Assembly: GCA_046347945.1 (NCBI GenBank)
Contig: JAXMFB010000012.1
Span: 69,082-133,081 of the forward strand
Origin: Zeimonas sp046347945
GTDB taxonomy: Bacteria; Pseudomonadota; Gammaproteobacteria; Burkholderiales; Burkholderiaceae_E
Length of the DNA stretch: 64,000 bases
Direction of reading: 5' to 3'
The notes beneath the pieces are model-generated. The model was not told the DNA's origin and did not search any database. It was given only the letters and a program-made list of their open reading frames with translations. This document shows, piece after piece, positions 52,191-62,072 of this stretch. Both the position numbers and the translations under genes were made by a program. Numbering within the stretch: position 1 is the first letter of the stretch; each line of letters starts with the position of its first letter.

Positions 52191-52906
52191 CGATGGCCTT
52201 CCGGGCCGGGCCGACGCTCGTGCGCGGCTTCGGCTGCCTCGGCGTCCACGGGCACCCCGGACAGCCGATGCGCGGCTGCGCGCTCGTGCGCGCGCCGAAG
52301 CGCGGCCTCGATCACGGCGCGCTTGCGTCGCGTGGCATCGTCGCCGCCATCGGCGGCCTGCGCGTCGAATTCCGCGAGCTTGCGCGCTGCGCGCTGCGCG
52401 AGCCGCTGGTCGCGCTCGGCGTGCCGGCGCGCGAGGCGCTCGCGCCGCGCGTCGTGGCGTGCGCGCGCGGCACGGGCGTCATCGTCGCGCCAGGGCGCCT
52501 CGCGAGAGAGATCCCGCATGTCGATGCAGTCCACCGGGCAGGGCGGTACGCACAGGTCGCAGCCGGTGCACAGCGCGTCGATCACCGTGTGCATCCGGCG
52601 CGGTGCGCCGATGATCGCGTCGACCGGACAAGCCTGGATGCATTTCGTGCAGCCGATGCACAGCGCCGGGTCGATCCACGCGATGCGGCGCGGCTGCTCG
52701 ACCCCGCAGGCTGGGTCCAGCGGCAACTGCGCGCGTCCGAGCAGCCGCGCGAGGCGGCCGATGCCATCGGCGCCGCCCGGCGGACAGCGGTTGATCGTTG
52801 CCTCACCGGCGGCGATCGCCTCGGCGTACGGCCGGCAGCCCGCGAACCCGCACTTCGTGCACTGCGTCTGCGGCAGCAGCGCGTCGATCGCGTCGACCGG
52901 GTTCAC
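52187..52906 (-). CDS. rsxB: RsxB/RnfB-type ferredoxin (orphan)
   Basis: Iron-sulfur electron carrier, 239 residues from GTG. It has the RnfB Fe-S domain LPQTQCTKCGFAGCRPYAEA with a later cysteine in NRCPPGG, then two [4Fe-4S] motifs CIGCTKCIQACPVDAI and CTGCDLCVPPCPVDCI, and a long charged helical C-terminus (about 100 residues). The usual N-terminal membrane helix of RnfB is absent and no rnfA/C/D/E/G gene is nearby, so it is a stand-alone protein, as is common next to nth in betaproteobacteria. The start overlaps the phaZ stop as GTGA. Confidence 0.9.
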   Translation of the reverse strand: MNPVDAIDALLPQTQCTKCGFAGCRPYAEAIAAGEATINRCPPGGADGIGRLARLLGRAQLPLDPACGVEQPRRIAWIDPALCIGCTKCIQACPVDAIIGAPRRMHTVIDALCTGCDLCVPPCPVDCIDMRDLSREAPWRDDDARAARARHDARRERLARRHAERDQRLAQRAARKLAEFDAQAADGGDDATRRKRAVIEAALRRAHERAAAHRLSGVPVDAEAAEAAHERRPGPEGHR

Positions 52907-54177
52907 GCCACGACGCGCAACCTCGACCGCTGCCGGCTCGAAGCGATGAAGTCGCGCACTTCCGGATAGATGATCTCGCGCCAGCGGCGTCCGCTGAAGA
53001 TCCCGTAGTGGCCCGCGCCTTGCGCCGTCAGGTGCCGCTTCATCGACTTCGGCAGCCCGGTGCACAGGTCGTGCGCGGCCTGCGTCTGCCCCTGTCCCGA
53101 GATGTCGTCGAGCTCGCCCTCGATCGTGAACAGCGCCACCTTGCGGATGTCGCCGGGCACGACCCGGTGGCGCTTGCCCTCGAACCAGACGTGCCAGCGG
53201 CCCAGCGGCAGCGCGTGGTCCTGGAACACGGTGCGGATCGTGTCCAGGTAGTACTCGGCCGGCAGGTCGAGCACCGCGTTGTATTCGTCGTAGAAGCGGC
53301 GATGCACCTCGGCGTCGTCCAGGTCGCCCTCGACCAGGCTCAGGTAGTAGTCCCAGTGCGAGGTGACGTGCCGGTCGGGATTCATCGCGACGAAGCCCGC
53401 GTGCTGCAGGAAACCGGGGTACACGCGCCGCCCGGCGCCGGGATAGCGTCCCGGCACCCGGTAGATGACGGTGCGCTCGAACCACTCGAAGCTGCGCGTC
53501 TGGGCGAGGTTGTTCACCTGCGTCGGCGAGCGCCGCGTGTCGATCGGCCCGCCCATCATCGTCATCGAGCGCGGCACCGCCGGGTCGCCCAGCGAGGACA
53601 TCAGTGCGATGGCGCCGAGCACCGGCACCGTCGGCTGGCACACCGACATCACGTGCACGTCCGGGCCGAGATGCCGGATGAAGTCGATCGCGTAGCCGAC
53701 GTAGTCGTCGAGCTGGAAGTTGCCCTCGGCGAGCGGCACCATCCGCGCGTCGATCCAGTCGGTGATGTACACGGTGTGGTCGGGCAGCAACGCGTGCACC
53801 GTGTCGCGCAGCAGCGTCGCGTGATGGCCCGACAACGGCGCGAACACCAGCACGGCCGGGTCGTCGCGGCGGTGCGCGAGCGCGTCCGGCAGCAGGCGCT
53901 CGAACTTCAGCAGATGGCAGAACGGCCGCGACAGCTCGATGCGCTCGACGACGGTGACTTCGCGCCCCTCGATGCGCGTGGAGCGCAGCCCGAACTCGGG
54001 CTTCTCGTAGTCCTTGCCGAGGCGGTGCATCAGCTCGAGCCCGGCCGAGACGCGATTGGCGAACGGCAGGTAGGAGAGCGGGCTGTACGGATTCGTGTAC
54101 AGCTGGCTCATCGAGTCGGCCCAGTGCGACAGCGGGTTCAGGAAGGCGCGCTGGGCTTCGCGGATGTCGTAAAGCAT
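52903..54177 (-). CDS. phaZ: Intracellular polyhydroxyalkanoate depolymerase
   Basis: Mobilises stored polyhydroxybutyrate granules. The 424-residue protein begins MLYDIREAQRAFLNPLSHWA, shows TDWIDARMVPLAEGNFQLDD, and carries the lipase-box-like element VMSVCQPTVPVLGAIALMSS with a cysteine nucleophile as in intracellular PhaZ enzymes, plus PAEYYLDTIRTVFQDHALP and the C-terminal GHYGIFSGRRWREIIYPEVR with the catalytic histidine. No signal peptide, consistent with cytoplasmic granules. Linked by overlap to rsxB. Confidence 0.95.
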   Translation of the reverse strand: MLYDIREAQRAFLNPLSHWADSMSQLYTNPYSPLSYLPFANRVSAGLELMHRLGKDYEKPEFGLRSTRIEGREVTVVERIELSRPFCHLLKFERLLPDALAHRRDDPAVLVFAPLSGHHATLLRDTVHALLPDHTVYITDWIDARMVPLAEGNFQLDDYVGYAIDFIRHLGPDVHVMSVCQPTVPVLGAIALMSSLGDPAVPRSMTMMGGPIDTRRSPTQVNNLAQTRSFEWFERTVIYRVPGRYPGAGRRVYPGFLQHAGFVAMNPDRHVTSHWDYYLSLVEGDLDDAEVHRRFYDEYNAVLDLPAEYYLDTIRTVFQDHALPLGRWHVWFEGKRHRVVPGDIRKVALFTIEGELDDISGQGQTQAAHDLCTGLPKSMKRHLTAQGAGHYGIFSGRRWREIIYPEVRDFIASSRQRSRLRVVA

Positions 54178-54276
54178 TCGGGCTCCGGTTCGGCCACCGA
54201 TTGCATGCAATTTATCCGCAGCGTGTTGCGGCGCGCAAGAAATCTTTTCGCACGAACGTGCCGAAAAACCCGCGGT

Positions 54277-57200
54277 TCATTCCGCATTGCGACATTGGGC
54301 GATCCACGCGGCCGTCTGGCGCTCCTGCAGCGCGTTCTGGGCCAGGCGCCCGGCCAGGGCCGGGAAATCGACCTGGTCGAGCGGTTGGTCCTGGTTGAAG
54401 CACGAAAAGACGTAGGTGACCGCGCCCGTGGCGGGGTCTTTGTGCGGCTGAAGGCATTGCGCGCACACCTCTTTCATCATGCACTGCATCGGCGAGTTGA
54501 TCGAGCCGAGCGCGCGGTGGCGCGGCTTCAGGTACGGGGCGAGTTGCGCGTGGCGCGCGGCGGCGACGGCGGCCATCATGCGGTCGGAGCCGATCGCGAT
54601 GATCCGGTCGGCATCCTGCAGGCGCAGCGCGCCCGGTTCCGACAGGTTCGACAGCTCGCCACGTGCCCAGGCGACCATCGCCTCGACGATATTGCCCACG
54701 ACGCTGCGGTCCCGCGGCCGGCCGGGCTCGAAGCCGGGGGCCTCGTCGCAGCACCAGACGATCGTGTCGGCCGCGGCCTCGATCTCGGCGACCTTGTAGC
54801 GGTCGATCCGCTTCTTGTAGCCGGCGAAGTACAGCACCCGCGAGCCCGCCGCGCGCAACGCCGCCCCGATCGAGAACAGCACCGCGTTGCCCAGGCCGCC
54901 GCCGACGAGCACGACCGTCTCGCCGGCCTCGATCTCGGTGGGCGCACCGGTCGGCCCCATCAGGACCACCGGCTCGCCGGGGCGCAGGTCGGCGCACAGG
55001 TTCGACGATCCGCCCATCTCGAGCACGATCGTCGACACCAGTCCGCGCTCGCGGTCGACCCAGGCGCCGGTGAGCGCGAGGCCCTCCATCGCGAGCGTCG
55101 TCGGCAGCCCGTCGACGCTGACCCGCCGCGCCCGCGTCTCGAAGTTCTGCAGCCGGTAGAGCTGGCCGGGCTCGAAGCGGCGCGCGGCCATCGGCGCGCG
55201 CACGACGACCTCGACGATGTTCGGGGTGAGGCGCTCGACGCGTTCGACGCGCGCGCGCAACAGGTCGTCCAGCCGGGCGGCGAAGGCGTCGAACGCGCCC
55301 GTCGACGCCGGCGGCCGACGTTCGAGCACGCTGCAGACGACCGGGTAGCCGTGGCGCGCCGAGGCCATCGCCTTGACCACGTTGCCGAAATAGCTCGGAT
55401 GCAGGTCGCCGAAGAACGACATCATCCGCCCGTCGTCGAGGCGCGCGAGCAGCACCTGTGCGGTATCGGGCTTGGCGTTGCCGCGCGCGGGCCGGACCGG
55501 CTTTCCGTCGGGGTCGATCGCCCGGAAATAGCGCCCGTCGAGTTCGAAGTGCGTCGCGTCCTCGCGCGCGAGCACGGTGTTCGGCTGCGTGCCGGCAGCG
55601 ATGAAGACGGTGCGCGCGGGCGCGCGCCAGGCCTCGCCGTCGCGCCACGGGCCGTCGTCGTCGCGCAGCTGTCGTGCGAACGAAATCGATTCGACCGCGC
55701 CCTGGGCATCGACGTCGATGCGGGTCGGGGCAAGGCATTCGGCGAAGCGGATCCCTTCCTCCAGGGCCTTCTCCACCTCCTCGTGGTTCAGCGTGTACGA
55801 CGGGCTGTCGACCAGCCGCTTGCGGTAGGCGATCGTCGCGCCGCCCACTGCTGCAGCAATTCCGCGATGCGCGGCGCGCGCCTCGCGTCGCGCGGCGTCG
55901 CGTTCGGCGCGGATCGCGCGGCCGTGCGCGAGGACTCGTCGGCGACGGCCAGGTCTTCGGCCCGCCAGCCGGCGCGCGCGCCGGACTCGCCGAGCCGGGC
56001 GGCCAGCGCCTCGTGCCGCGCGAGGAATTTCTCGACCTGCACCGCGTAGTAGGCGAGCGATTCGGTCGCGGTGTCGATCGCGGTGAGACCGCCGCCGATC
56101 ACCACCACCGGCAGCCGCAGCTGCATGTTGGCCAGCGAGTCGGCGCGCGCGGCTCGGTGAGCTGCAGCGCCATCAGGAAGTCGCTCGCGGTGCGCACGCC
56201 GCGCGCGAGGCCGTTGGGGATGTCCAGCGTCGTCGGCTTGCCGGCGCCCATCGCCAGCGCAACGTGGTCGAAGCCGAGCGCGAACGCGTCGTCGACGGCG
56301 AGCGTGCTGCCGAAACGCACGCCGCCGATCAGCGCGAAGCGCGCGCGGCGTTCGAGCAGCAGGCGCACGAGCTTCAGGAAGTTCTTGTTCCAGCGCACCG
56401 TGATGCCGTACTCGGCCACGCCGCCGAAGCCCGCCATGACCCGGTCGTCGAGCGGCTCGTACAGGTCGCGCACGTCGTGCACCGGCTCGAAGGGCACGCG
56501 CGTGCCGTCTGCGCGCACGCCGCCCAGGTGCTCGTCGAGCGGCTCGATCTTCAGGCCGTCGACGCCGACCACGCCGTGTCCTTCGTTGAGCAGGTGGTGC
56601 GCGAGCGTGAAGCCGGCCGGGCCCATGCCGACCACCATCACGCGGTAGCCGCTGTCGGGCTTCGGCAGCGGCCGGCGCAGGTTCAGCGGGTTCCAGCGCG
56701 TGAGCAGCGAATAGATCTCGAAGCCCCAGGGGAGCTCGAGCACGTCCTTCAGCGTGCGCGTCTCGGCCTGTGGAATGTCCACCGGCGTCTGCTTCTGGTA
56801 GATGCAGGCCTTCATGCAGTCGTTGCAGATCCGGTGGCCGGTCGCGGCCATCATCGGGTTGTCGATCGCGATCGTCGCGAGCGCCGCGATCGAGTGGCCC
56901 TGCGTCTTGAGCTGGTGGAACTCGGAGATCCGCTCCTCGAGCGGGCAGCCGGCCAGGTTCACGCCGAACGGCGAGCGCTTCCAGGCGGCCTCGCCCGTGG
57001 GACCCGGCTTCTCGCGGATGCCCTTCGAGCAGGAGTCCTTGCGCTGCCCGTGGCACCAGATGCAGTAATTGGCCTGGTCGAGCGCGCCGCGCAGGTCGGT
57101 CCCGGCGTCGGTGAGCGCGAAGCCTTCGCGACGGCGCAGGTGCGCGGGATCGATGGTGAACACGCGCACGCCGTCCTCGTCGTGGCTGCGCGCGTGGCCG

Positions 57201-57843
57201 ATGAGCTGCATCGGGTCGGTCTTGCCGGGCAGCGCGAACAGCACGTCGCCGGCGTGGCGGCGGCGGCCGGCCCCGGTGGTCGCGGCCCAGGCGCTGTAGC
57301 GCAGCGCGACGGCCAGGCGCGCGCGCGCGGCGTCGCGAGGTTGCGGCCCGGCGGCTTCGTCGGCCTCTTCGCGCTGCCAGCCGAGCACCGCGCGCGCGAA
57401 GGCGAGTTCGTCGAACGGCTCGCCGAGCCACGCTTCGATCTGGCGCAGCGCCGCGTCGGCGTCGAAGCCCTCGAGCTCGGTCGCACGCAGCTTCGCCGCC
57501 TCGCGCCGCACGAACTTCGTCTTGACTTCGTAGAGCGGGTCGAGCTCGTGGTGCCGTCGGCGCAGCCCGGCGAGCGCGTCGCCGATGCCGAACAGCGCGC
57601 CGACGAACGCGTCGACGTGCGGGGCCAGCTCGATCAGCAGCGCCGCTTCGTCGTACGGGCCGGGTGCCGGGCCGCCGCGCTCGCCGGCGCGGTGCGCCAC
57701 CAGGTCGCCTCGAGCCGCTGCGCGAGCGCCGCGTCGGCCGCACGCAATGCGTCGACGAACGCCGCATCGACGCGAAGCAGGCCATCGGGCGAGTACAGGT
57801 CCTGAAAGGCCAGTCCGTGGGCGAGGGCGAGCGGTTGGTCCAA
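54277..57843 (-). pseudogene. Large FAD-dependent oxidoreductase with PyrK-like C-terminus, frameshifted
   Basis: Reading across frames gives one protein of about 1190 residues. N-terminal part: CIWCHGQRKDSCSKGIREK and CNDCMKACIYQKQTPVDIPQ (Fe-S), then a GltD-like flavin domain (MVVGMGPAGFTLAHHLLNEG; VVVIGGGLTAIDTATES). C-terminal part: a ferredoxin-reductase/PyrK-like module (GPTGAPTEIEAGETVVLVGG) and cysteines in QCMMKEVCAQCLQ. The frame changes near 57,700, 56,147 and 55,932, each consistent with a single-base indel; homologous sequence resumes at once (for example TEPRA then DSLANMQLRL). Start is a TTG at 57843. Either a pseudogene or sequencing error. Adjacent ferredoxin suggests NAD(P)H-ferredoxin electron transfer. 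Confidence 0.75.
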
Positions 57844-57870
57844 GGCGGTTCCTTCGTCGTCGGTGGCGAT

Positions 57871-58195
57871 TCAGCGTTCGAGGTATTGCAGCTTATCGCG
57901 CACTTCCTTCCACTGCTCGGCCTCGGCGAGCGGTTCCTGGAGTCTTGGTGATCGCGGCCCAGCTCTTCGCCAGTTCCGCGTTCAAGGCGACGAATGACTG
58001 CTGCTCGGCAGGAACGTCTTCTTCGGCCTTGATTGCTTCCACCGGGCACTCGGGAATGCAGACCGCGCAGTCGATGCACTCGTCCGGGTCGATGACCAGC
58101 ATGTTCGGTCCCTGGCGGAAGCAGTCGACCGGGCAGACGTCGACGCAGTCGGTGTAGCGGCAGCGGATGCAGGATTCGAGGACAACGTGAGTCAT
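57871..58195 (-). pseudogene. 7Fe/FdxA-type ferredoxin with a C-terminal frameshift
   Basis: Begins MTHVVLESCIRCRYTDCVDV with the two cluster motifs CIRCRYTDCVDVCPVDC and CIDCAVCIPECPVEA, as in the 3Fe-4S/4Fe-4S ferredoxins, followed by EEDVPAEQQSFVALNAELAK. After AAITKT near 57,942 the frame slips; the other frame continues EPLAEAEQWKEVRDKLQYLE, the normal family C-terminus, to a stop at 57871. The iron-sulfur core is intact, so the protein could still fold. Probable electron partner of the flanking flavoproteins. Confidence 0.8.
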
Positions 58196-58224
58196 GGCGT
58201 CGGTTTCCGGATGAGGTGCGAGGT

Positions 58225-59638
58225 TCAGGCCGTCGGCGGGGTCCATGGCGCGGGCGTCAGCCGGCGCTTGCCGTCCTTCGTCTTGCGAAGGCCCGGCTCG
58301 TCGAGGTTGGGCCGAATGCAGAGCTGGCAGGTGACTTCCTCGTCGCTCCTCGCGTCGAGCGCCTCGCAGTAGTTCGCGTAGATGCACAGGTTGACCGCAT
58401 CGCCATGACCCGTGCGCACCTTCAGGAACCAGTCCGGATCGGCGAGGCTGGCGCGCGCGAAGCCGACCACGTCGCGCGATCGCCGGCGAGCAGTTCCTCC
58501 TCGCCTGGCCGAAGCCATGGACGCCGCCGGTGACGACCACCGGTGTCGTCAGGCCGGCGGCACAGTCGCTCCGCGGATCTGCGCCGACGCTTCGACGTTG
58601 CGTCGAGCAGGCCGCGCTCGTCCGACACATGGTGCGGCATGCGATAGCCGGCCGCTCGGGCCCGTGTAGGGGTACGCAGACCAGCCGACCGCCGGTTGCT
58701 TGGCATCCTCGAATTTCCGCCGCGCGACGAAGACGAAGTCCAGCCCTGCGCGTGCCGAAAGCGACGCCGAAATGAGCCGCGTCTTCACCATCACCGTTCT
58801 GCACGACGCCGGGAATGCAGTCCTCGGACAGGAAGCGGCAGCCGACCCGTAGTCGGCACCGGCCTCTGCGCGGACCCGCTCGAACACCTCGAGTGGAAGC
58901 CGCACGCGCTCTTCACGCGATCCTCCGTAGCCGTCGTCGCGCGTATTCAGCGCCGACAGGAACAGGAGCCATCGTGTACGCGTGCGCGTAGTGCAACTCG
59001 ACGCCGTCGAAGCCGGCCTCGCGCGCCCGCCGCGCGGCGCCGGCGAACAGGTCGGGCAGTACCTGCGGCGTTCCCAGTGTGCGGCAGGTGCATGTCGGTC
59101 ACGCGTTCGCGTGCGCCCATCCGCAGTGCTTCGAGTTCGCGTGCATCGAGCACGTCGGGAGGCGCTCCTCCGCGAGGCCGAGCAGTGCCTGCCGAACCGC
59201 CTCCTCCGGGGCACCGTGGAGCCCGAGCGCCGAGCGATGCCGATCGCTAATGCGCAGGTGCTGGCCGAATTTCGCCGGGTCGGGGCGACGCCGAAGATCG
59301 ACGGGAAATCGATCAGCTGGATGAACAGCTTCGTCTCGCCGCCGCTCGCCTGCCTGACCGCGTCGACGATGCGCCGCAACCCGGGTACGAATCGATCATG
59401 CCCGATCCGCAGCAGCGGGCCGCTCGGCACGTCCCGAATGCCGGTGGCTTCGAGCACGATGGCGCCCGGGCGTCCTTGCGGCGAAGCGCGCAGTCAACGT
59501 TGTCGTCGGTGACGAAGCCGTCGTCCGTAGCCCGCCACGGCACCATCGCGGGAACCCAGGTGCGGGTAGCGAGCCTGAACGGCCCCGCTTGCGGCGGGCT
59601 GAACAACCGGGAGCGGCCTGCCGCGTCGCGTGGGCCAT
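58225..59638 (-). pseudogene. Old-Yellow-Enzyme-type NADH:flavin oxidoreductase, multiply frameshifted
   Basis: Protein-level similarity to the OYE/2,4-dienoyl-CoA reductase barrel is spread over all three minus frames: RTWVPAMVPWRATDDGF near the N-terminus, ATGIRDVPSGPLLRIGHDRF, LFIQLIDFPSI, SALNTRDDGYGGSREERV, RVRAEAGADY, then VVGFARASLADPDWFLKVRT and a C-terminal Cys-rich stretch with CIYANYCEA and CQLCIRPNL. At least eight single-base shifts are needed to join them. Start is placed at ATG 59638. Spacing between pieces is as expected for a full-length barrel of about 470 residues, so little or no sequence is missing beyond the indels. Confidence 0.7.
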
Positions 59639-59714
59639 TGGCCGAAAGACTTGGTCTTCCCACTTGATTTTTTGCGGGGGGCGCCACATGAATCCGTACT
59701 CCATCCGTCCACTA

Positions 59715-60818
59715 GTGGACCGTAACAGTTAAAACGCTAGTATCATCATGCCCAAGGAGGGCGTGATGAAACTGACCGAAAGCGAGCTCATGGAGTTGCA
59801 GCGGCAATCCAACGCGAGAAACGGCCGTGCCGATGCGGCGCGACGCGCCCGTGTCGTATTGCTGTTGGCCGATGGCTTCACGTGGGCAGAGATTCGCGCC
59901 AAGCTCGATTGCCCCGATTCGTACATCAATCGCTGGAGCAAGCGCTTCGAGGCCGAACGGCTGTCGGGGCTGTTTGCGCGCCATGCGGGCCGGGAGCGGT
60001 ACAAGGTGACCGAGACGGTCGAAGCGCGCGTGCTTGCGTGGACGACCAAGCGCAAGCCTGCCGACGGCTCGACGCAGTGGTCCTCGCGCAAGCTTGCAGC
60101 CGAGCTCGGCGGCGGCATCTCGCACATGACGGTGGCTCGCATCTGGGCCAAGCACGGCCTGAAGCCGCATCGGCTCGAGGGCTACATCGCCTCGAACGAT
60201 CCGAACTTCGAGGCCAAGGCTGCCGACGTCATCGGCCTGTACCTCAATCCCCCGCAGCACGCGGCGGTGTTCTGCGTGGACGAGAAGACGGCGATCCAGG
60301 CGCTCGATCGCAAGGACCCGGTGCTGCCGCTCTCGCCGGGGCGCGCCGAGCGGCACGGTTTCGAGTACTTCCGTCACGGCACGCTGTCGCTGTACGCGGC
60401 TTTCAATACCAAGACCGGAGAGGTGATGGGCAAGACCGCCGAGCGTCATACCTCGGCTGAGTTCGTCGCGTTCCTCACCGACCTCGTCGCAAACCAACCC
60501 GCCCGCAAAGAGATTCACGTCATCGCCGACAACCTCTCGGCGCACAAGACCAAGCGGGTCGATGAGTTCCTGGCCGAGCACACGAACGTTCATCTGCACT
60601 TCACCCCCACGTACTCGTCCTGGCTCAACCAGGTCGAGCTGTGGTTCGCAAAGATCGAGCGCGACGTGATCGCTCGCGGCGTGTTCACCTCCGTGCCCGA
60701 TCTCAAGAGAAAGCTCATGCGATACATCCGCCAGTACAACAAGGATGCCAAACCCGTGAAGTGGAAGTACTTCGATCCATCGCGTCGAATTACTCCCGAT
60801 TCAATCGTTACAGTCCAC
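59715..60818 (+). mobile_element. IS630-family insertion sequence, complete
   Basis: About 1.1 kb with terminal inverted repeats GTGGACCGTAAC (left) and GTTACAGTCCAC (right), one mismatch in 12, each bordered by TA (59713-59714 and 60819-60820), the target duplication typical of IS630/Tc1-mariner elements. A single transposase fills it. Intact ends and frame suggest recent or active mobility. It interrupts the minus-strand gene group between the Bug protein and the OYE-type reductase. Confidence 0.9.
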
Positions 60819-60821
60819 TAG
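59766..60821 (+). CDS. IS630-family transposase
   Basis: DDE transposase, 351 residues from ATG 59766, which has a strong AAGGAGG site 6 bases upstream; an earlier ATG at 59748 is possible. N-terminal helix-turn-helix region (GFTWAEIRAKLDCPDSYINR, GGGISHMTVARIWAKHGLKP) and a catalytic domain with FCVDEKTAIQALDR (first Asp), HVIADNLSAHKTKRVDEFL (second Asp) and TPTYSSWLNQVELWFAKIE (Glu). The stop codon TAG is formed by the flanking TA duplication plus the next host base, so the coding frame ends exactly at the element border. Confidence 0.95.
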   Translation: MKLTESELMELQRQSNARNGRADAARRARVVLLLADGFTWAEIRAKLDCPDSYINRWSKRFEAERLSGLFARHAGRERYKVTETVEARVLAWTTKRKPADGSTQWSSRKLAAELGGGISHMTVARIWAKHGLKPHRLEGYIASNDPNFEAKAADVIGLYLNPPQHAAVFCVDEKTAIQALDRKDPVLPLSPGRAERHGFEYFRHGTLSLYAAFNTKTGEVMGKTAERHTSAEFVAFLTDLVANQPARKEIHVIADNLSAHKTKRVDEFLAEHTNVHLHFTPTYSSWLNQVELWFAKIERDVIARGVFTSVPDLKRKLMRYIRQYNKDAKPVKWKYFDPSRRITPDSIVTVH

Positions 60822-61095
60822 ATGGCAGATAGTTTAGGCTTAAACTATTTAGGTCGCAAGCACTTTCCGCTCCCCCCGGCGCGATCCGAGCGGGCTACGG
60901 AAGTTCATCCGCCCGGAAAAACGTCGCCTCTGCGTCGCTCCGCATCCGCGCGGATGAGCTTCCATGTGTCCCGCTCGAGATCGCGCCGGGCACGGTTTCG
61001 CCGGTCGGGCGCGGTGCCCTTCCATAGGCTGCGGCCCACAGCCCGAGGCTCGCCACGCCAACACGCTCGCACATGTTGGCATGCAGGGCCACATA
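60821..61095. other. Region between IS630 and the Bug gene, no gene recognised
   Basis: A 275-base stretch. Its first 30 bases are unusually AT-rich (TTTAGGCTTAAACTATTTAGG) against the GC-rich background. I see no coding homology in any frame and no clear hairpin. It may be the leader of the interrupted minus-strand genes. Confidence 0.5.
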
Positions 61096-62068
61096 TCAAT
61101 CGAGCCTGACGCCGGCGCTGCAGGCCCTTGCACGACGTACTTCTCGCGATCCCTGGCGAGGAACGATCCGAATTCCGACGGACCGCTGCCGACCGGCACC
61201 AGCCCGACATCGGTGATGTACTTCTGCCGGAACTCGGCATCGTCGACGACGCGGCGTACTTCGGCGGCCAGCTTGTCGACGATGGCCTTCGGCGTGTGCA
61301 GCCGGCGCGACGAGCCCGAACAGGCCATCGATTCGAGCTGCGGGAACCCGGCTTGCGCGATCGTCGGGACGTCGAAACAGCGGCGAGCGCTTCGTGTCCA
61401 GCACCGCCAGCGGCCTGAGCTTGCCGGCCCGGACAAAGGAGCAGCATCAGGAGCACGCCCGCGAACACGAGCTGGGTATGATCGCCGAGCATCGCATTGA
61501 CCACGTCGATCAGGCCCTTGTACGGAACGTGCGTCAGCTCGACGCCGGCCATGCGGGCGAAGGTTGCCCCCGCCAGGTGGCCGTTGCTGCCCAGCCCTTG
61601 CGAACCGTAGGTGAGCGTGCCCGGCCTTTCCCTGGCCAGGCGCACCAGCCCGGCCACGTCGTTGGCCGGCACGCTCGCGGTCACCACCAGGAATTCCATG
61701 GTGTGCGCGACCACGCTCACGGGAACCAGCGCCGCGGGATCGAACGGCAGCTTGCTGTAGAGCAGCGGCAGGACCGACAGCGTCGCGTCGGTCGCCATCA
61801 TGAAGGTATGGCCGTCCGGCGCCGCGGCGCTCACCGCCTCGGCTGCGATGATCGTGTTGCCGCCGGGACGATTGTCGACGACCACCGTCTGGCGCATGTT
61901 CTTCGACAGGCGCTCGGCCAGTCCTCGCGCGAGGCCATCGGCGATCCCGCCGGGAGGAAACGGCACCACGATGCGGATCGGCTTGCCGGGTGCGTCCTGC
62001 GCAGGCGCGGCAACCGAGACCAGCGACAGCGCCGCGGCCGCGAGCAGCCGGAAGATCGATGATTTCAT
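61096..62068 (-). pseudogene. Bug/TctC-family tripartite tricarboxylate solute-binding protein, frameshifted
   Basis: Periplasmic solute-binding protein of the TTT type common in Burkholderiales. From ATG 62068 there is a signal peptide (FRLLAAAALSLVSVAAPAQD) followed by IRIVVPFPPGGIADGLARGL, VVVDNRPGGNTIIAAEAV, GSQGLGSNGHLAGATFARM and VPYKGLIDVVNAMLGDHTQL. The first frame is good to about 61,450; the rest appears in the other two frames (FDVPTIAQAGFPQLESM; HTPKAIVDKLAAEVRRVVDD; SEFGSFLARDREKY; ending AGVRLD at 61096). The rebuilt length, about 324 residues, is normal. At least three indels are needed. Starts 5 bases after the upstream dehydrogenase. Confidence 0.8.
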
Positions 62069-62072
62069 GGCT

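Noticed and set aside
52798..56049. 1083-codon plus-strand frame over phaZ and the oxidoreductase
   Set aside because: Arginine-rich shadow with no homology; minus-strand genes have clear motifs.
59639..59712. Short open frame MEYGFMWRPPQKIKWEDQVF beside the IS630 left end
   Set aside because: It runs out of frame into the OYE-type gene and has no independent homology; probably leader or the end of an interrupted gene, too short to call.
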